Assembly: GCA_015956445.1 (NCBI GenBank)
Contig: WIUZ02000014.1
Coordinates: forward strand, 744,001-808,000
Direction of reading: 5' to 3'
DNA length: 64,000 nt
From: Thelephora terrestris
Lineage: Eukaryota > Basidiomycota > Agaricomycetes > Thelephorales > Thelephoraceae
Both the position numbers and the translations under genes were made by a program. The notes under the pieces are model-generated. The model was given only the letters and a program-made list of their open reading frames with translations, did not search any database and had not been told where the DNA came from. Positions 21,267-32,267 of the stretch are shown piece after piece; position 1 is the first letter of the stretch, and every line of letters starts with the position of its first letter.

Positions 21267-21962
21267 ATGATGATTTCATCCGAGACCTTCACGTACCCAG
21301 TGATGGACGCGTTGGGGGTGGATCCAAAGGAGCTCGAGTTGCCCAAGATCTCGAGCATGGACGCTTTCGTTGCGGCAATACACGAAGCGCTCCCGATTCC
21401 TCCCCCATTCGCGGATGATTTCGCCAGAACCCCGGGCCTGGTCCCCGACGACGGCACTAGCCAAAGGTATGTCGGCGCCTGATTATTTCTGCTGCGCAAA
21501 AGCGCGCGACTGATCCTCCCCCCCCTTTGTAGCTCCAACTCTCCCCCAAGCTCTCCAGAAACATATGATTATTTCTCTCCCCCCCAATATAACTACATCG
21601 ATCCCGCTTCTGTCCAGTCCCCCTCCACCTCCACATCGTTCGGATCCCCTAGCCCGGGGCCCCTTCCCTCACGCGTGTTGAACCAAGCACCGTGCGCGGG
21701 AGGAAAGCCCGTCAAGCAAAAGGATGGATATCGTTGCCCCAGCTGTAATGATCTTTTCAAACGACGCGACGATTGCAAACGCCACATCGACTCTGCAGGA
21801 ATGCGCGTTGCGTGCAAGTATTGCGGGAAGGCCGCCTCCGGAAGGCGCGACGGTAAACTTCGTCACCTGCGTACAAACAAGAGGTGTTTGGAAATTTATC
21901 GAGCTGGCTTCGAGGCCGGACGCTTCACCGGCAAACGCGTCGTGGAAGACGCCTACTACTAA
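21267..21962 (+). CDS. C2H2/C2HC zinc-finger protein, copy 2
   Basis: Exons 21267-21466 and 21533-21962 (209 residues). The N-terminus is MMISSETFTYPVMDALGVDP, then a Ser/Pro/Tyr-rich linker (ETYDYFSPPQYNYIDP), then the finger part YRCPSCNDLFKRRDDCKRH, IDSAGMRVACKYCGKAA, RHLRTNKRCLEIY and GRFTGKRVVEDAYY. The finger part is clearly homologous to copy 1, while the N-termini and intron positions differ. Likely a small transcription factor; I do not recognise a named family. Confidence 0.75.
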
Positions 21963-22125
21963 GGCGACCACGAACGAACATCCCCCCTCCCGGTCTCCAG
22001 GATACGGACGGAACGGACTCTCGAATACGGACCATAAAACCCTCTCAAAAAATTCGAAAACCCCTCAAAACCCCAAAAAAATCCCCGCAAATGTGGGCGA
22101 AAACAATCGTAGTATCTAAGGTTAT

Positions 22126-22237
22126 CCCGAAGATGTACTGCTAGCGACGTTACAGTGAGACCCTCGGAGGGCTGCGTCGCTAGCAAGACATCTTTTCGAG
22201 GTTTTCACTGTAACGTTGCTAGCAGTACATCTTCGGG
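22126..22237. repeat. 33-bp inverted repeat with 46-bp loop and a third internal copy
   Basis: The left arm (22126-22158) and right arm (22205-22237) are inverted copies, 32 of 33 bases paired, starting CCCGAAGATGTACTGCTAGC. The loop holds another inverted, less exact copy of the arm core (22174-22194, GCGTCGCTAGCAAGACATCT) plus a small CCCTCGGAGGG hairpin. It lies 163 bp after the stop of zinc-finger gene 2. Confidence 0.9.
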
Positions 22238-22586
22238 TAGAACATCACCTTTCATAGTATGATCCAGTTCGCCAATAGCTTGCTTATTCTGCTTTCTTCC
22301 TTTTCCTTCCCCCTTCTTTTGCTATTGTGTTGCGTCCGCGACGACTCCCCTTCTTATCACTTCACAAGGCAGCATTGTACCTGGTGTTCTCGCCTTTTCT
22401 CATTTTGTATTGGATGTATTTTGCGATTCCAATCGATTCTTCAGTTGACCAGTGGTCACTAACGAACTAATGAAACCCTACCGCGAAAGCAAATTACATG
22501 AAATCGCAGCGTGATGAACACGAGCGCCACCGCTCAAGGCGGTGTGCGAGAACACCGGAGATTGATTTGCTACACCCAAAGATTTA
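22238..22586. other. Convergent intergenic, no gene seen
   Basis: Between the inverted repeat and the 3' end of the DUF4267 gene. T-rich near 22290-22330. Confidence 0.35.
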
Positions 22587-22982
22587 TTACACCCGATCCA
22601 GGGTACCGAGCAAAAGGCTTCCGAGCCCAACTAACATCGGCGCATAACTCCAGTGATTCCATTCTCCCTTTCCTTGATTCCAACAAATGACGCCATCGGC
22701 GAACGCGACACCGCTCGAGGCGATGAGGATCCAGCCTAACGCCTTGCGGTCTCCAAAGTACGCTGCAATGTTTATGACCACGCCCATGAAGATGTCCCTG
22801 ACTCCGTATAGGAGGATCAGGTTATCGACGAGGGTTTTGGCAGAAGCCGAGGTGGGTGGTTCCCATTCGAAGAAAGTTAGGGCATTTTCGGGCCTAAGGA
22901 TGGCGTTGAACCCGAATCCGATGAAGATGGTGGCAACCGCGCTGGCGGCGATTCGGAGGTAGGGTGAGTGAGAGATAGTCAT
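22587..22982 (-). CDS. DUF4267 family small membrane protein
   Basis: A single exon of 131 residues, with ATG at 22982. Four hydrophobic segments can be seen: IAASAVATIFIGFGFNAIL, DIFMGVVINIAAYFG, LGWILIASSGVAFADGVI and PMLVGLGSLLLGTL. The pattern GFGFNAILRPENAL near the first helix and LYGVRDIFMG before the second are typical of DUF4267. The function of this family is unknown. No intron is present, unlike most neighbours. Confidence 0.8.
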   Translation of the reverse strand: MTISHSPYLRIAASAVATIFIGFGFNAILRPENALTFFEWEPPTSASAKTLVDNLILLYGVRDIFMGVVINIAAYFGDRKALGWILIASSGVAFADGVICWNQGKGEWNHWSYAPMLVGLGSLLLGTLDRV

Positions 22983-23312
22983 GTTGATTAAGGACCGCTG
23001 CTGTGACTTGTGAGTGGACGATCAGTACAGCTGGACGAGAGCATTTGCGTACCCTGCCTGAAGGCTTGGTGGGTGTGATGGTGGTGGTTTGGGTTGACTT
23101 GAGGCCCGAACGCAATCCCTTGGCGAAGGGGCATTTAAGTGTGGACGCGCTACTAATGAGTCACGGGCGCTGGACGCGCGGCGGCCATGGCAGACAGTTT
23201 AGGCTCCACAACGGCTAACCCTAGCGACTTGTGTGAATGCGGGTATTATCATTGCAGAGGCTCGGTAGTGAATGCGGGGGCCTGGAGGGCTCAAAGGATA
23301 TGAACGGGTAAA
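22983..23312. other. Intergenic, no gene seen
   Basis: Upstream of the DUF4267 gene; probably its promoter and the 3' region of the next minus-strand gene. Confidence 0.35.
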
Positions 23313-23624
23313 TTACTGCGGCCACCTGTTCCATCTTAGGACACTGGCGAAAAGAAAACCTGGTGTCGCGGGTGAGCAGGGGAAATCACGCGTTTTAACT
23401 CAAGACTCACAGACTCCGATTCCTCCCATTATTCTCTTCCCGACCACAGACCCAGGGGCTTTCGGACGCGACATCTGGAGCGCGTAGAAGCCTACACCAG
23501 CGAGCGCACCGGTGCCGATGATTCTGCATGTAATGCACTCTTCGGGAGCTACACGTTGCTGTTGCTGCACGGTGTTGCCTGTTGGCGGTGTCGTTGAAGT
23601 CATTGAAGCCGTGGGCGAGGACAT
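23313..23624 (-). CDS. DMAC1/Dmo2-like small mitochondrial membrane protein
   Basis: Two exons. ATG at 23624 gives MSSPTASMTSTTPPTGNTVQ, then the conserved core ECITCRIIGTGALAGVGFYA, a short basic loop (SRPKAPGSVVGKR) and, across a GT-AG intron, a second hydrophobic segment (IMGGIGVCFLFASVLRW) ending RWPQ. The CxxC followed by a glycine-rich helix and a second helix is the layout of the distal membrane-arm assembly (DUF4536) proteins linked to complex I. The assignment rests on this pattern. A longer frame starting at a GTG is unlikely. Confidence 0.6.
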
Positions 23625-23884
23625 CGTCGTGGTCTCGCTCGTTGATTGGACGGTCGTGGCCGGAGCGGCACAGCCCACGGAACGGAAGTTTCCTCCGCTC
23701 GGCTTCCCCGGCTTTAAAAACCCAATCGTTATCGGTGGCGCTAAGCTCAGGTAAGTACTACACCCCGTGGCACAAGTTGCACGTTTCGGGGTGGGGGGTT
23801 GTTCGTTCGTAAATTATCGCCGTCTCTTTCCCGCTCTGCAGTTTTCGCCCCGTGAGGCGAATGGAGACACGGGGGGTCGCCGCC

Positions 23885-25219
23885 ATGTCCTCCTTCTCCG
23901 ACCTTCCGGCCGAACTGACGACGGACATCCTCGCTGCGGCAATACCACAACACCCTAGCCCGGGTTATATTTTAGCCGTCAACAGGTGTTTCAACGACAT
24001 CGGACAGTTCATCATCTACACTTCTCTCAGGTTCAAGAGCGAATCTCAGCTCGTAAAGTTCGCTCTCAAGCGGCGTTTCCGTTCACACCGCAGCCGTGGA
24101 CACCACGCCCACCACCATAAACACCATCACCACCACCATCGTCATAAAACTGAAGGCCAGGAGGTCGATTGTGACTGTGCTGTCGGTGCAGGTATTACGC
24201 TCCCCGGAAGACTTGGCACGGCGTGCGACGCGAAGAATCGACTGCCACACTTTCCGCGTTCCATAAGCGTGCGGATTCCTGGAGGTCAAGGGGGCGGCAT
24301 CTTGTTCGAGGGCATGAAACAGGTCTTTCAGTTTTGCGCTGAGGTCGTAGGGGTGGACATTTTGACACTCGACAACCTGGAACTCTGCCTAAACTCCCAC
24401 ACGAGTGACCCTGCACCCTGGAGGATCGCCGAGGCCTTGTCTTTGGTCAAGTATGTTCCTTTTCACGTGTTTTTGGAGCTCGTAATCTAACGGGGACTTC
24501 ACGATCTCATCTGTCAGTCCACGCAAATTTATGTGGACCGGACCGGACCCCCCGCACCACTTTTCTATAGCGGTTCGTCCCTCTTCCGACCGTGTTTCTA
24601 CACGCCAACAACAGAGGATGCTAACACCACATAGATCGTAGCTTCCGCAACCTACCATCTTTTCCAATCCATGAAATCCTGGTCGAATTTGCAATCCCTC
24701 ACCCTTACCAACATCTCTTTCCCCTCCAGCGGAGCCTTCGTACCCGTCGGTTCGTCGGGCGCCCACCTCACCTTCTGTATTCTAGCAAATGCGGACGAGG
24801 CCCTGTCGCCTCTCGAAGCCTTGACCAACTTGAGAAGCGTATACATCGGCAAAGCGACCGTCGTTCCCATACGGAGTATTGTGAAGTTCGCCCTCGCCCA
24901 ACCGAAAACGAAACTCGTCACGTGTGGTCGAAAAGGAGCAGGCATCTCGTATCACGGACGAGATGTGGAGGCCGGGATTCAAGAGATAAGGCTTGTGGAT
25001 GCTTACAAGGAAAGCATCTGGCAAGAAAGAATCCGCAGGAGGGACCTGGAAACCATCGCCATGGAAGTCGCTTCTTCCGACTCGTGGTACCACGCTCCCT
25101 CGGGGGAAATCGACTCGGATAGGGTTCTGCGGAGGATCAGGGAGATCGTCGCATGCGAAGCGTTGACTGAAAGGATTATGGGCGGCGACAGGGCTGAGGG
25201 TATGACGACGCTGATTTAA
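23885..25219 (+). CDS. F-box-like protein with histidine-rich insert
   Basis: Exons 23885-24450, 24518-24572 and 24635-25219 give 401 residues. The N-terminus (FSDLPAELTTDILAAAI...YILAVNRCFNDIG) has the LP-x-E-L spacing of an F-box. A run of 12 His in 19 residues follows at about position 75-90. The rest has weak LRR-like strands (WSNLQSLTLTNISFPSS, LTNLRSVYIGKATVV). By family it would recruit targets to an SCF ubiquitin ligase; the target is unknown. An upstream in-frame ATG at 23852 exists, but the one chosen starts directly before the F-box. Confidence 0.7.
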
Positions 25220-25736
25220 AAAGAGAGAAGAACGTGCGATGACGTCGAGGGAGGAATGGAGCCGACACTGAACGCGAGAAGGTCGAGAGCCTCGCTCGCA
25301 ACTTGTCAATCCACTTCTGTGTGTACACTGCGCACCATCTGATCGGAGGATGTCTATACCCCGGAGCACCCATTCCCTCTAGGCCGGACTCAGGTTTCAA
25401 GTTTCTCACACTTTCCTCTCAGGCTTCTTTCTCCTTTGGGTTCTTTGGGGGTTCCGTTTTGGTTTGCTTCCGGTTCACTCTGGGCCTATATCAGCAGCGT
25501 CATAAGTCCAGTCCATTGTATGTATGGCCCAGGTGTTAGTCATATTGTTCTCGGTAATGTATTAGCAGGGGAAAATGTGTCTCATAGTGTAAAAAGTTCC
25601 GTGAGATCTTAACTGACAAAAAGGATCCACAAGCACCAGTAAAAGGAGAGCAATGAAGAACATGATGGAGACATCAACAAGATCCAATCCCAGAGACGAT
25701 GATATGGAGAAAAGAAAAGTTCGCAGCAGATTGTCG
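25220..25736. other. Convergent intergenic, no gene seen
   Basis: Holds the 3' ends of the F-box-like and ArfGAP genes. No coding signal. Confidence 0.4.
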
Positions 25737-27406
25737 TCAACCCCATTGTTGTTGTTGAGCAGAGAACCCTCCGCTCTGCCAGCCTGGCGTCTGGACCGAG
25801 GAGTACGGATTGCCAGGTTGCATCATCTGGCTAAACGGATTCGCCGGCGACGTGGACATGCCATACGGCTGTTGTTGCTGGGGAATGTACCCAGTTGGCT
25901 GCGCCTGCTGTTGCATCGCGTAGAACGGGTTTCCAGTCGCGTTCGGCGTGAGTTGCTGGAAACCTTGCATTTGCCCGGGGAAAGTTGCGGAAAGCATACC
26001 ACCACCCTGTTGCTGAAACTGCTGAGCCGGGAAGGTTTGGGTTTGCTGAGGGAAGAACGTCTGATTGGGGAACGCAGGAGTAGAGAACGGTTGTTGAAGG
26101 TTGCTCATACTAAGCCCCGTCCCAAGCGTTGCACCAGTGTTGAATTGCTGTGGGTTTGGTAGGTTCGTGGACTGGGACTGGGGTGTTGATAGATACCCTG
26201 CTCCAAATGAGGGTTGTGCGCCACCGTTGTACCCTGACGCCTGCATGTTCATTGCGGGATTCTGTTGTAGCGGTAGGGAGAGAGGTTGGGAAAAAGGAGA
26301 CAGTTGGGGTTGCGCCCCCGAGGTGACCGCGAGGTTGGCGTAGGGGTTCGTGGGATTAAAGCTCGTACTTGATTGTATTGTCGATTGGGTAGGTGTTGGG
26401 TTGGTTAAGTACTGAAGGGGTAACGACGCGTTCGAAATGGGGGTCGACAAGGACGTGAGGTCATCCCAAACAGTTACTGGCCGAGGTACGGAGGGTTGAA
26501 CAGGGGCCTGCGTCGGCTGGACGACGGCACTCGCGGGCCTCGGGGGAAGGTCCACCCCGAGTTGCGATGAACTAGATTGGATCGTGGATTTGGGGGGCGG
26601 CGTCGAGGACTTTATTGTCGAAGACCTTGCAGGCGACAACCCGCGCGCGAACGAGTCCCTCGACCTCGAGGGCCCCAGTTTGGCTGCAACGACTCCTCGC
26701 TTATCGAAGAATTTTTTAAACTCGTATTTGGCTGGAGGGAGGTTGTCAGAGATTTTGCAAACAAGAGATTACTATGTGGGTCATCTTTACCTCGAATGTA
26801 CTTCTCGAGGTCACTATCTCGTTCCTGTTCGATCATGTTAGTTGGCGGCGGGTTCCTGATTTCATCGGGATTGTAGATCGCATTTGACTTGATGTTTCCC
26901 ATTTCCTTCATAATCTGTGTAACTGGTCATGAGTAAATCGCAAAAGTTTGGGACGTCTGCACGTCTCGGGAAATGAACGCGGTCATACATCGACTTGATC
27001 TTTTGACCACGTGTCAAGCGTGAGGCTCTTCCTGCGATATTTCCGTCGTGAGTTTGTATAAATGGCGGGACGAACGATCCGGACGCACACTTTGGTTATA
27101 TGTGTTCCGATCTTTCGATGAATAGAGGCGCATTTGACGCTGGAGATTACCAATAGTCAATTCCTCCTGATGACGAAAGGAGCGGTTCTGAAGGGACAGA
27201 CCAGATGAAGATACCGAGGTTGTGTGAAGCCCATCGTGGATGTCTCGTCTTGCAGTCTGCGCAAATGTCTACGTAGACGTCAGTACCTAGTTCAGCGGCG
27301 GGACGAGAGGCGTGTGTGGCTGACCGTTGCCTGGCTGTGAAACTAGCGCGAGCAACTGCCTCTGGTTGCGCTCTACTTGGACTTTACTGATAGCTTGAGA
27401 GGACAT
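25737..27406 (-). CDS. ArfGAP, Age2/SMAP type
   Basis: ATG at 27406 (MSSQAISKVQVERNQRQLLA) and five or six exons. The zinc finger reads CADCKTRHPRWASHNLGIFI followed by CVKC, the C-x2-C-x16-C-x2-C of ArfGAPs, with the catalytic-finger arginine in CASIHRKIG. Next come THITKVKSLTLDTW, MKEMGNIKSNAIYNP and YEFKKFFDK. The last exon (about 300 residues) is disordered and rich in Gln, Asn and Pro, with NPF motifs (NPFYAM, NPFSQM) that bind EH domains in other proteins. It would stimulate GTP hydrolysis on Arf in Golgi/endosome coat traffic. Confidence 0.9.
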
Positions 27407-27744
27407 CGGTCACTTTCGGATGTCGTCGTGGTCGTGGTCGTAGTCGTAGTCGTGAAGGCCGACCCGTAAGCGGTTCCTTAAGACCAGTGACGTGAGCCAA
27501 GGGTAAGCGGGATCAGCCGACTTCACCGATCGGGCGTCTATCAAGGTTACTGTTTCAAACCTTGAGCGTATCGTCAATCACCGCCTCGCCGCACGTTAAT
27601 AAGCTTCACCGACTGCGGTGCCGCGCTACTCGCATCAGAGGCCAGCACTGGGTTTCACGGTCCGTCTTTACGTTACTCGCTCTCTACCCTTATAAGTACA
27701 TAGGTAGGGAGACATGTTTTGGGAAACGAGCATGTGCGTCAAGA
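27407..27744. other. Intergenic, with a short GTCGTG/GTAGTC tract
   Basis: ArfGAP promoter side. At 27424-27454 there is a run of GTCGTGGTCGTAGTC-type triplets. No gene seen. Confidence 0.35.
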
Positions 27745-29423
27745 TTACATAGCTATCGTTCTCCAAAAGATCCGAGCGTAAGATATACACGAGCCCTTTC
27801 GCGCTGATAGTAGACAAAGTGAGCCGGTAGCGAAGTTTCGGGAGATGATCGATGATGTGGGAAGGGATTGCGCTGGGGGTAACTGGGCAGACTCTCCAGA
27901 CCCCTGAGCTTGATTCGCGGATGACGCCGCCCTGGAACAAAACGAAAGCGAGTCCGTTAGATTCGGAGTATAGTCAGCGAACGCGGAGAAAAGGTATTCC
28001 GGTGCCACGCTCTGTACTGGCTCGCAAACATCCCGAAACGGCTCGGGTTGGAACCCGTCGTGCAGTTTGCTCCGTCGCTCTCCCCAGTGCTGGAGCCTCT
28101 TGATGGCGTTAGGCCTGTGATGGAACAATGATAGCATGACGCGCTCCAGGTCTGTTCGCGGATTCTTTGGCCAATGGAACATGTAAACAACAGGCAACCG
28201 ACACTCTAGCTTGTCCCACTCCTGACCTCCCACGAGAAGGTTCGAAATTGCATCGCTGTCTAATGCCGCCCATTTAGGTCTGATTGCGAGTTCCGCCAGC
28301 AGTTCCCAGTACGCATAAGACAGGTATCGAGTCCCCTCGTCGGATCGGGTGATGCACAGGGTGAGTTCCATCCATCGAACCCCGTCGCCCATATCCTCGA
28401 CGCTGACGATTTGACGAGTCCGCCCATCTCGATCTCATTTCAGAGCATTCAATAAGCTCGACGGAATGTTCAACGACCCGCCGTGATTTCGGGGTTAAAG
28501 TCTTCAGGCTGCTGAGACCAAAGAGTTGTTGTCCGAGGTTGCATGGGTGTGTTTTCTAGCGGGGTTTGGGAAAGGGAACCGTTGCGCATTCGAGTCCTCC
28601 GATCAGTGAGTGCCCTGCGGGCCCCTAGAAATGACTGTTCGAAGGGGGGTACGGCAGTGATAAATCTAAGCCACATATTCCAGAGATTCTCTTTCCGTAC
28701 TTCGCGCAGAGCAACCGACGCCGGTGTTTGAAATGGGCAGGCATCCAGTCATGCGCCAGCGGTGACGATTTCGAAGTAGTAAAACACCGAGGGCGGTGAT
28801 AGGAATGATAAGGCGCGCAACAGAAGTGTTGACGGACCACATGAGCTGGCAGAGTCCGCAAGCTAGAAGGAGGAGGGATCCTGAAGCGTGATGGGTAGGC
28901 TCTCAACAGATGGGCAGAACGAGCATTTATGGAGTCCATCTGGCGGTCACCACAGCGCTCAATCATCAACCTTAGCTCGTTTCGAATATACCCGTTGAGC
29001 CGCTGCTATCCCAGCATGGTAATGATAGCGGCGAGCAGGGATATCAACAAACACGCATACACGAGGCCAGATGCTACGACGCCCGTGCCGGGCGGACCTT
29101 CCTGGGTAGTGGGGACGGTGGGGCCCATGCCCGGGATGGCGGACTGGTTGGAAATGACGAGGATAGCACGGAGGAGAATTCTCATTTGTTCGTTGAATCC
29201 TGTACGATGTTTGATTGGACGTTGGTGACGAAAGCTGAACTGAGAGCAGAAAATAAACCAGCCTGTGCGAGACGTGCGCAGAGAGAGTGAGCAAGAAGAA
29301 TACAAAAATCAGGATGATGTCAAGGTTCTCGTCGTGCTTCTTGGCGTAGTCCGTTGTACGTCGTATAAAAACGGAGTCGAGCCTCGTAGTTTTTTGTAGG
29401 TTTGAAGAACGCCCTGAGAGCAT
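27745..29423 (-). pseudogene. Broken DUF6535-family membrane protein gene
   Basis: Minus-strand pieces follow the DUF6535 layout seen in many mushroom proteins: RTTDYAKKHDENLDIILIF, AGLFSALSSAFVTNVQSNIV, RILLRAILVISNQS, GLVYACLLISLLAAIITMLG, NGYIRNELRLMIERCGDRQ, FCPSVESLPITLQ, LLLLACGLCQLMWSVNTSVA, CPFQTPASVALREVRKENL, and a C-terminal part ending LLSARKGSCISYARIF. They lie in several frames: in-frame stops sit after TMLG and after VTAGA, and frame changes occur near 29178, 28932, 28876 and 28790. The last 215-codon part (27745-28392) is still open. Function of the family is unknown. A severely mis-assembled read could mimic this, so confidence in loss of function is moderate. Confidence 0.65.
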
Positions 29424-29744
29424 CCTAGGGACTGCACTCGCTCAAGTCCTCAGTGATCTGTGACCAAAGGAAGGTACCATGATAGGCTTACTACTGTAGA
29501 TCGATTTATGGTGGGGGTGTTCATTGTCTCCCTCTTCCCCATGGGCCAAAGCGCTACTCAACGTCAACGCCGAGAACGATAGTCTATACTTAGTCCGGGA
29601 TCTTGAGATGGTGTGCCAAAGAAGTAGCGGTCGGCAACGGCCGAGTGTATGCGGATTACGCTTTGTCAATACTTATGCCCGCCGCCCAACGGATCTTGAA
29701 TCCTCTCCCTTCTCATTCCCCACAGCTGCCACCAAAACACTCAG
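29424..29744. other. Divergent intergenic
   Basis: Upstream of HMG-CoA lyase; no clear motif noted. Confidence 0.35.
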
Positions 29745-30936
29745 ATGATACCTTCAGCACGGCCGGTTCCTCGTCTGTCGATACGCTTGTTGACCAGAGG
29801 GTGGGCCTCAACTGCATCCACGAACTATGTCAACATCATGGAGGTGGGACCAAGGGATGGATTGCAGAACGAGAAGAAAGCGATACCACCGACGACGAAG
29901 GTTGAACTCATCAACAGACTTGCCAACGCTGGGCTGACCAGGATTGAGGCTGGTAGCTTTGTTAGTCCCAAGTGGGTTCCTCAGGTGTGTTGGTTCCGAG
30001 ACCCAGGGTATGTTTGCTGGAATATTTCTCAGATGGCAGGGACGCCAGAGGTCATAACCCAGATAGAATGCCTCCCAGGAGTTCGTTATCCGGTTCTCGT
30101 ACCGAACGTCAAAGGACTGAACAACCTCCTCGCGGTCTTGTCGGAATATTCGTCATCATCCCCGCCACCTACCGACGAGGTGGCGGTCTTCGTTGCTGCC
30201 ACAGACGCGTTTTCAAAAGCCAACACCAATTGTACAGTTGCCGAATCGCTTGAACGTACTAGCGAAGTCGTTCGTCTGGCCCTCGAAAAGGGGTTGCGCG
30301 TCAGAGGGTATCTTAGCGTCGTTATCGCGTGCCCCTATTCCGGTCCGGTGGACTACCGAAATGTTCGGGATCTAACCAAGCAGCTGCTCGGCATGGGATG
30401 TTATGAGGTCAGCTTGGGTGATACCACTGGCGCTGGTAATCCCCACAGTATCTCGGAGATGCTGAACACCGTGATGTCTGTGAACCCGGTCGAGAAGCTT
30501 GCTGTAAGCCTTAAACTCACTCAGCATCTATCCATTGTTCTCATGCAAATATTACCTCCAGGGCCATGTGAGTGCTTTCCACGAAGTCGGGATCAGTTGA
30601 CTAACATATCACCAGTTTCACGACACCTACGGTATGGGAGTGGCAAATGTGATGACTGCGTTAGCAGCTGGTGTTCGAACAATTGACAGTTCTGTCGGCG
30701 GGCTCGGTGGATGTCCTTATTCCCCAGGCGCGACGGGCAATGTCGCTACGGAAGACGTCTTGTATGCTCTAAAAGACTCTCCCTACACAACCTCTGGTGA
30801 TCTGAGCGAGATCGCCAAGATCGGGATGTGGATATCCAACGAGGTTGGACGTGAGAACTCGAGTAGGGTTGGCAGAGCACTTCACGCGAGAAAGCAGAGG
30901 TTGAAAGAAGGGGAACACGACGAAGAGGGACTTTGA
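29745..30936 (+). CDS. Hydroxymethylglutaryl-CoA lyase, mitochondrial
   Basis: Exons 29745-29984, 30033-30503, a 6-nt exon 30562-30567 and 30616-30936 make 345 residues. Landmarks are NIMEVGPRDGLQNEK, VPNVKGLNNLL, CPYSGPVDYRNV, SLGDTTGAGNP, the metal ligands HFH in GHFHDTYGMGVAN, and the active-site loop GGLGGCPYSPGATGNVATED. The N-terminus (RPVPRLSIRLLTRGWASTA) looks like a mitochondrial presequence. The enzyme cleaves HMG-CoA to acetyl-CoA and acetoacetate, the last step of leucine breakdown. The micro-exon supplies Gly and the first metal-binding His. Confidence 0.93.
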
Positions 30937-31344
30937 GGGACAATTGCACATTTCTTGTAAACATACCAGCTGTTTCCTGTATAATTTTTCATGATGTATC
31001 ACGTATAAATACCATTCATAAACAGGCGGCTTTGTTGGTATGCACACGTCGAGATTCTATCGAGACGTGCACTTCAGAGGATCCGGTTACGGAGTTGACG
31101 GGGTTTCGAGAGTAGTACGGAGCGAGGGTATGTTGCGATAATCGACCGAATTCGATGGTAAGCATACCATGGCCAGATGGCGCCAATGATCGAGAAGGTG
31201 TTAGAACTTTCCCCATGTCTCGATCTGCCGCGAGGATCCCCCTGTGCAATGACTTGGCAATGACGATCTCTCAGAATCCACCACCATCCACGAATCCACC
31301 GAGTCCTTCCTCAAGCTCGCCGTCCTCTCAGAGTCACATTCGCC
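30937..31344. other. Intergenic, no gene seen
   Basis: 3' end of HMG-CoA lyase and promoter of Hikeshi. No ORF supported. Confidence 0.35.
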
Positions 31345-32085
31345 ATGTTTGGGTGCGTTGTAGCAGGGCGACTCCTGCAAACAAATTTGCAGCAAGTGGA
31401 TGAGACCCACGCTCTCTTCGAGCTGCCTAATGCGAGCACGATCAATCATCTTTGCGTGTTTTTACTTGGGACTGGTACGTCATCTCGGGGATGTGACCCA
31501 GCGTAGATCTGTGTTACGACCGTCAGTTTTCTGCAGTGCCGTTTCCTGATGGTTATGGGGCGACGGTCCACTTCCATTGGCCTGGGAAAGGATTTCAGTT
31601 GTTAGGAATGTAAGCGCTTCTTCGGTCCACACTCGTTATCACGTCACCTTGACACCAATCCCGCTGCCAGGCTCTCCAACGACAAACCATCCGCCATCTT
31701 CCGATTGCGTGGAAACTTCACCCCAGGTGCCAGTGCAGGGCCCGTCGCTTTTGCGGGTGGCGTAAACCCAACGGTCGGCGGAGACGTTACCGCAATTTTA
31801 GGAATCGCAATCGAACCCTTGTCACAAATCTCCTTGACGCTCCCCGATCCAGGAAACGGGAACGGGAACGGCGCCGTGGTTGTTGCAGCTAGGCTGGCTG
31901 ATCCCAGTTACCTCGCAGAACAAATAGTCAAACACCTGTTCAACTTTCTTTCGAGCTTTGTCGGGACTGGGACGGTGGACGAGAACACGTTAGTGCCGAT
32001 GGGTGCGATTGTTAGATGGTACGAAGGGTTTAAGACCAAGCTGAAGAATTTGGGACCTGGATTTTTGGACCGTGCTATGGACTGA
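31345..32085 (+). CDS. Hikeshi/Opi10 family protein
   Basis: Exons 31345-31474, 31537-31609 and 31671-32085 give 205 residues, the usual family length. The N-terminus [20 protein letters not shown], the segment [19 protein letters not shown], the FxG-binding-type region [16 protein letters not shown] and the end [17 protein letters not shown] are typical. Hikeshi carries Hsp70 into the nucleus during heat stress; the yeast relative Opi10 affects inositol regulation. Confidence 0.92.
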
Positions 32086-32267
32086 ACATCTTGTCTTCGT
32101 TGGATCAATCCTTGTATTTGTAAACACTCTCCCTTACGGTCTATGCTTGAAAACGGGATAACCTCTGATTGAGCGTCTATTTGCATAGATTTGTAACTGC
32201 TTAATCATGCTTTCTCCTTCCGAGCTCCGAGTGAACTAAACTCTTACATTGATCAGGCAACATCGTA

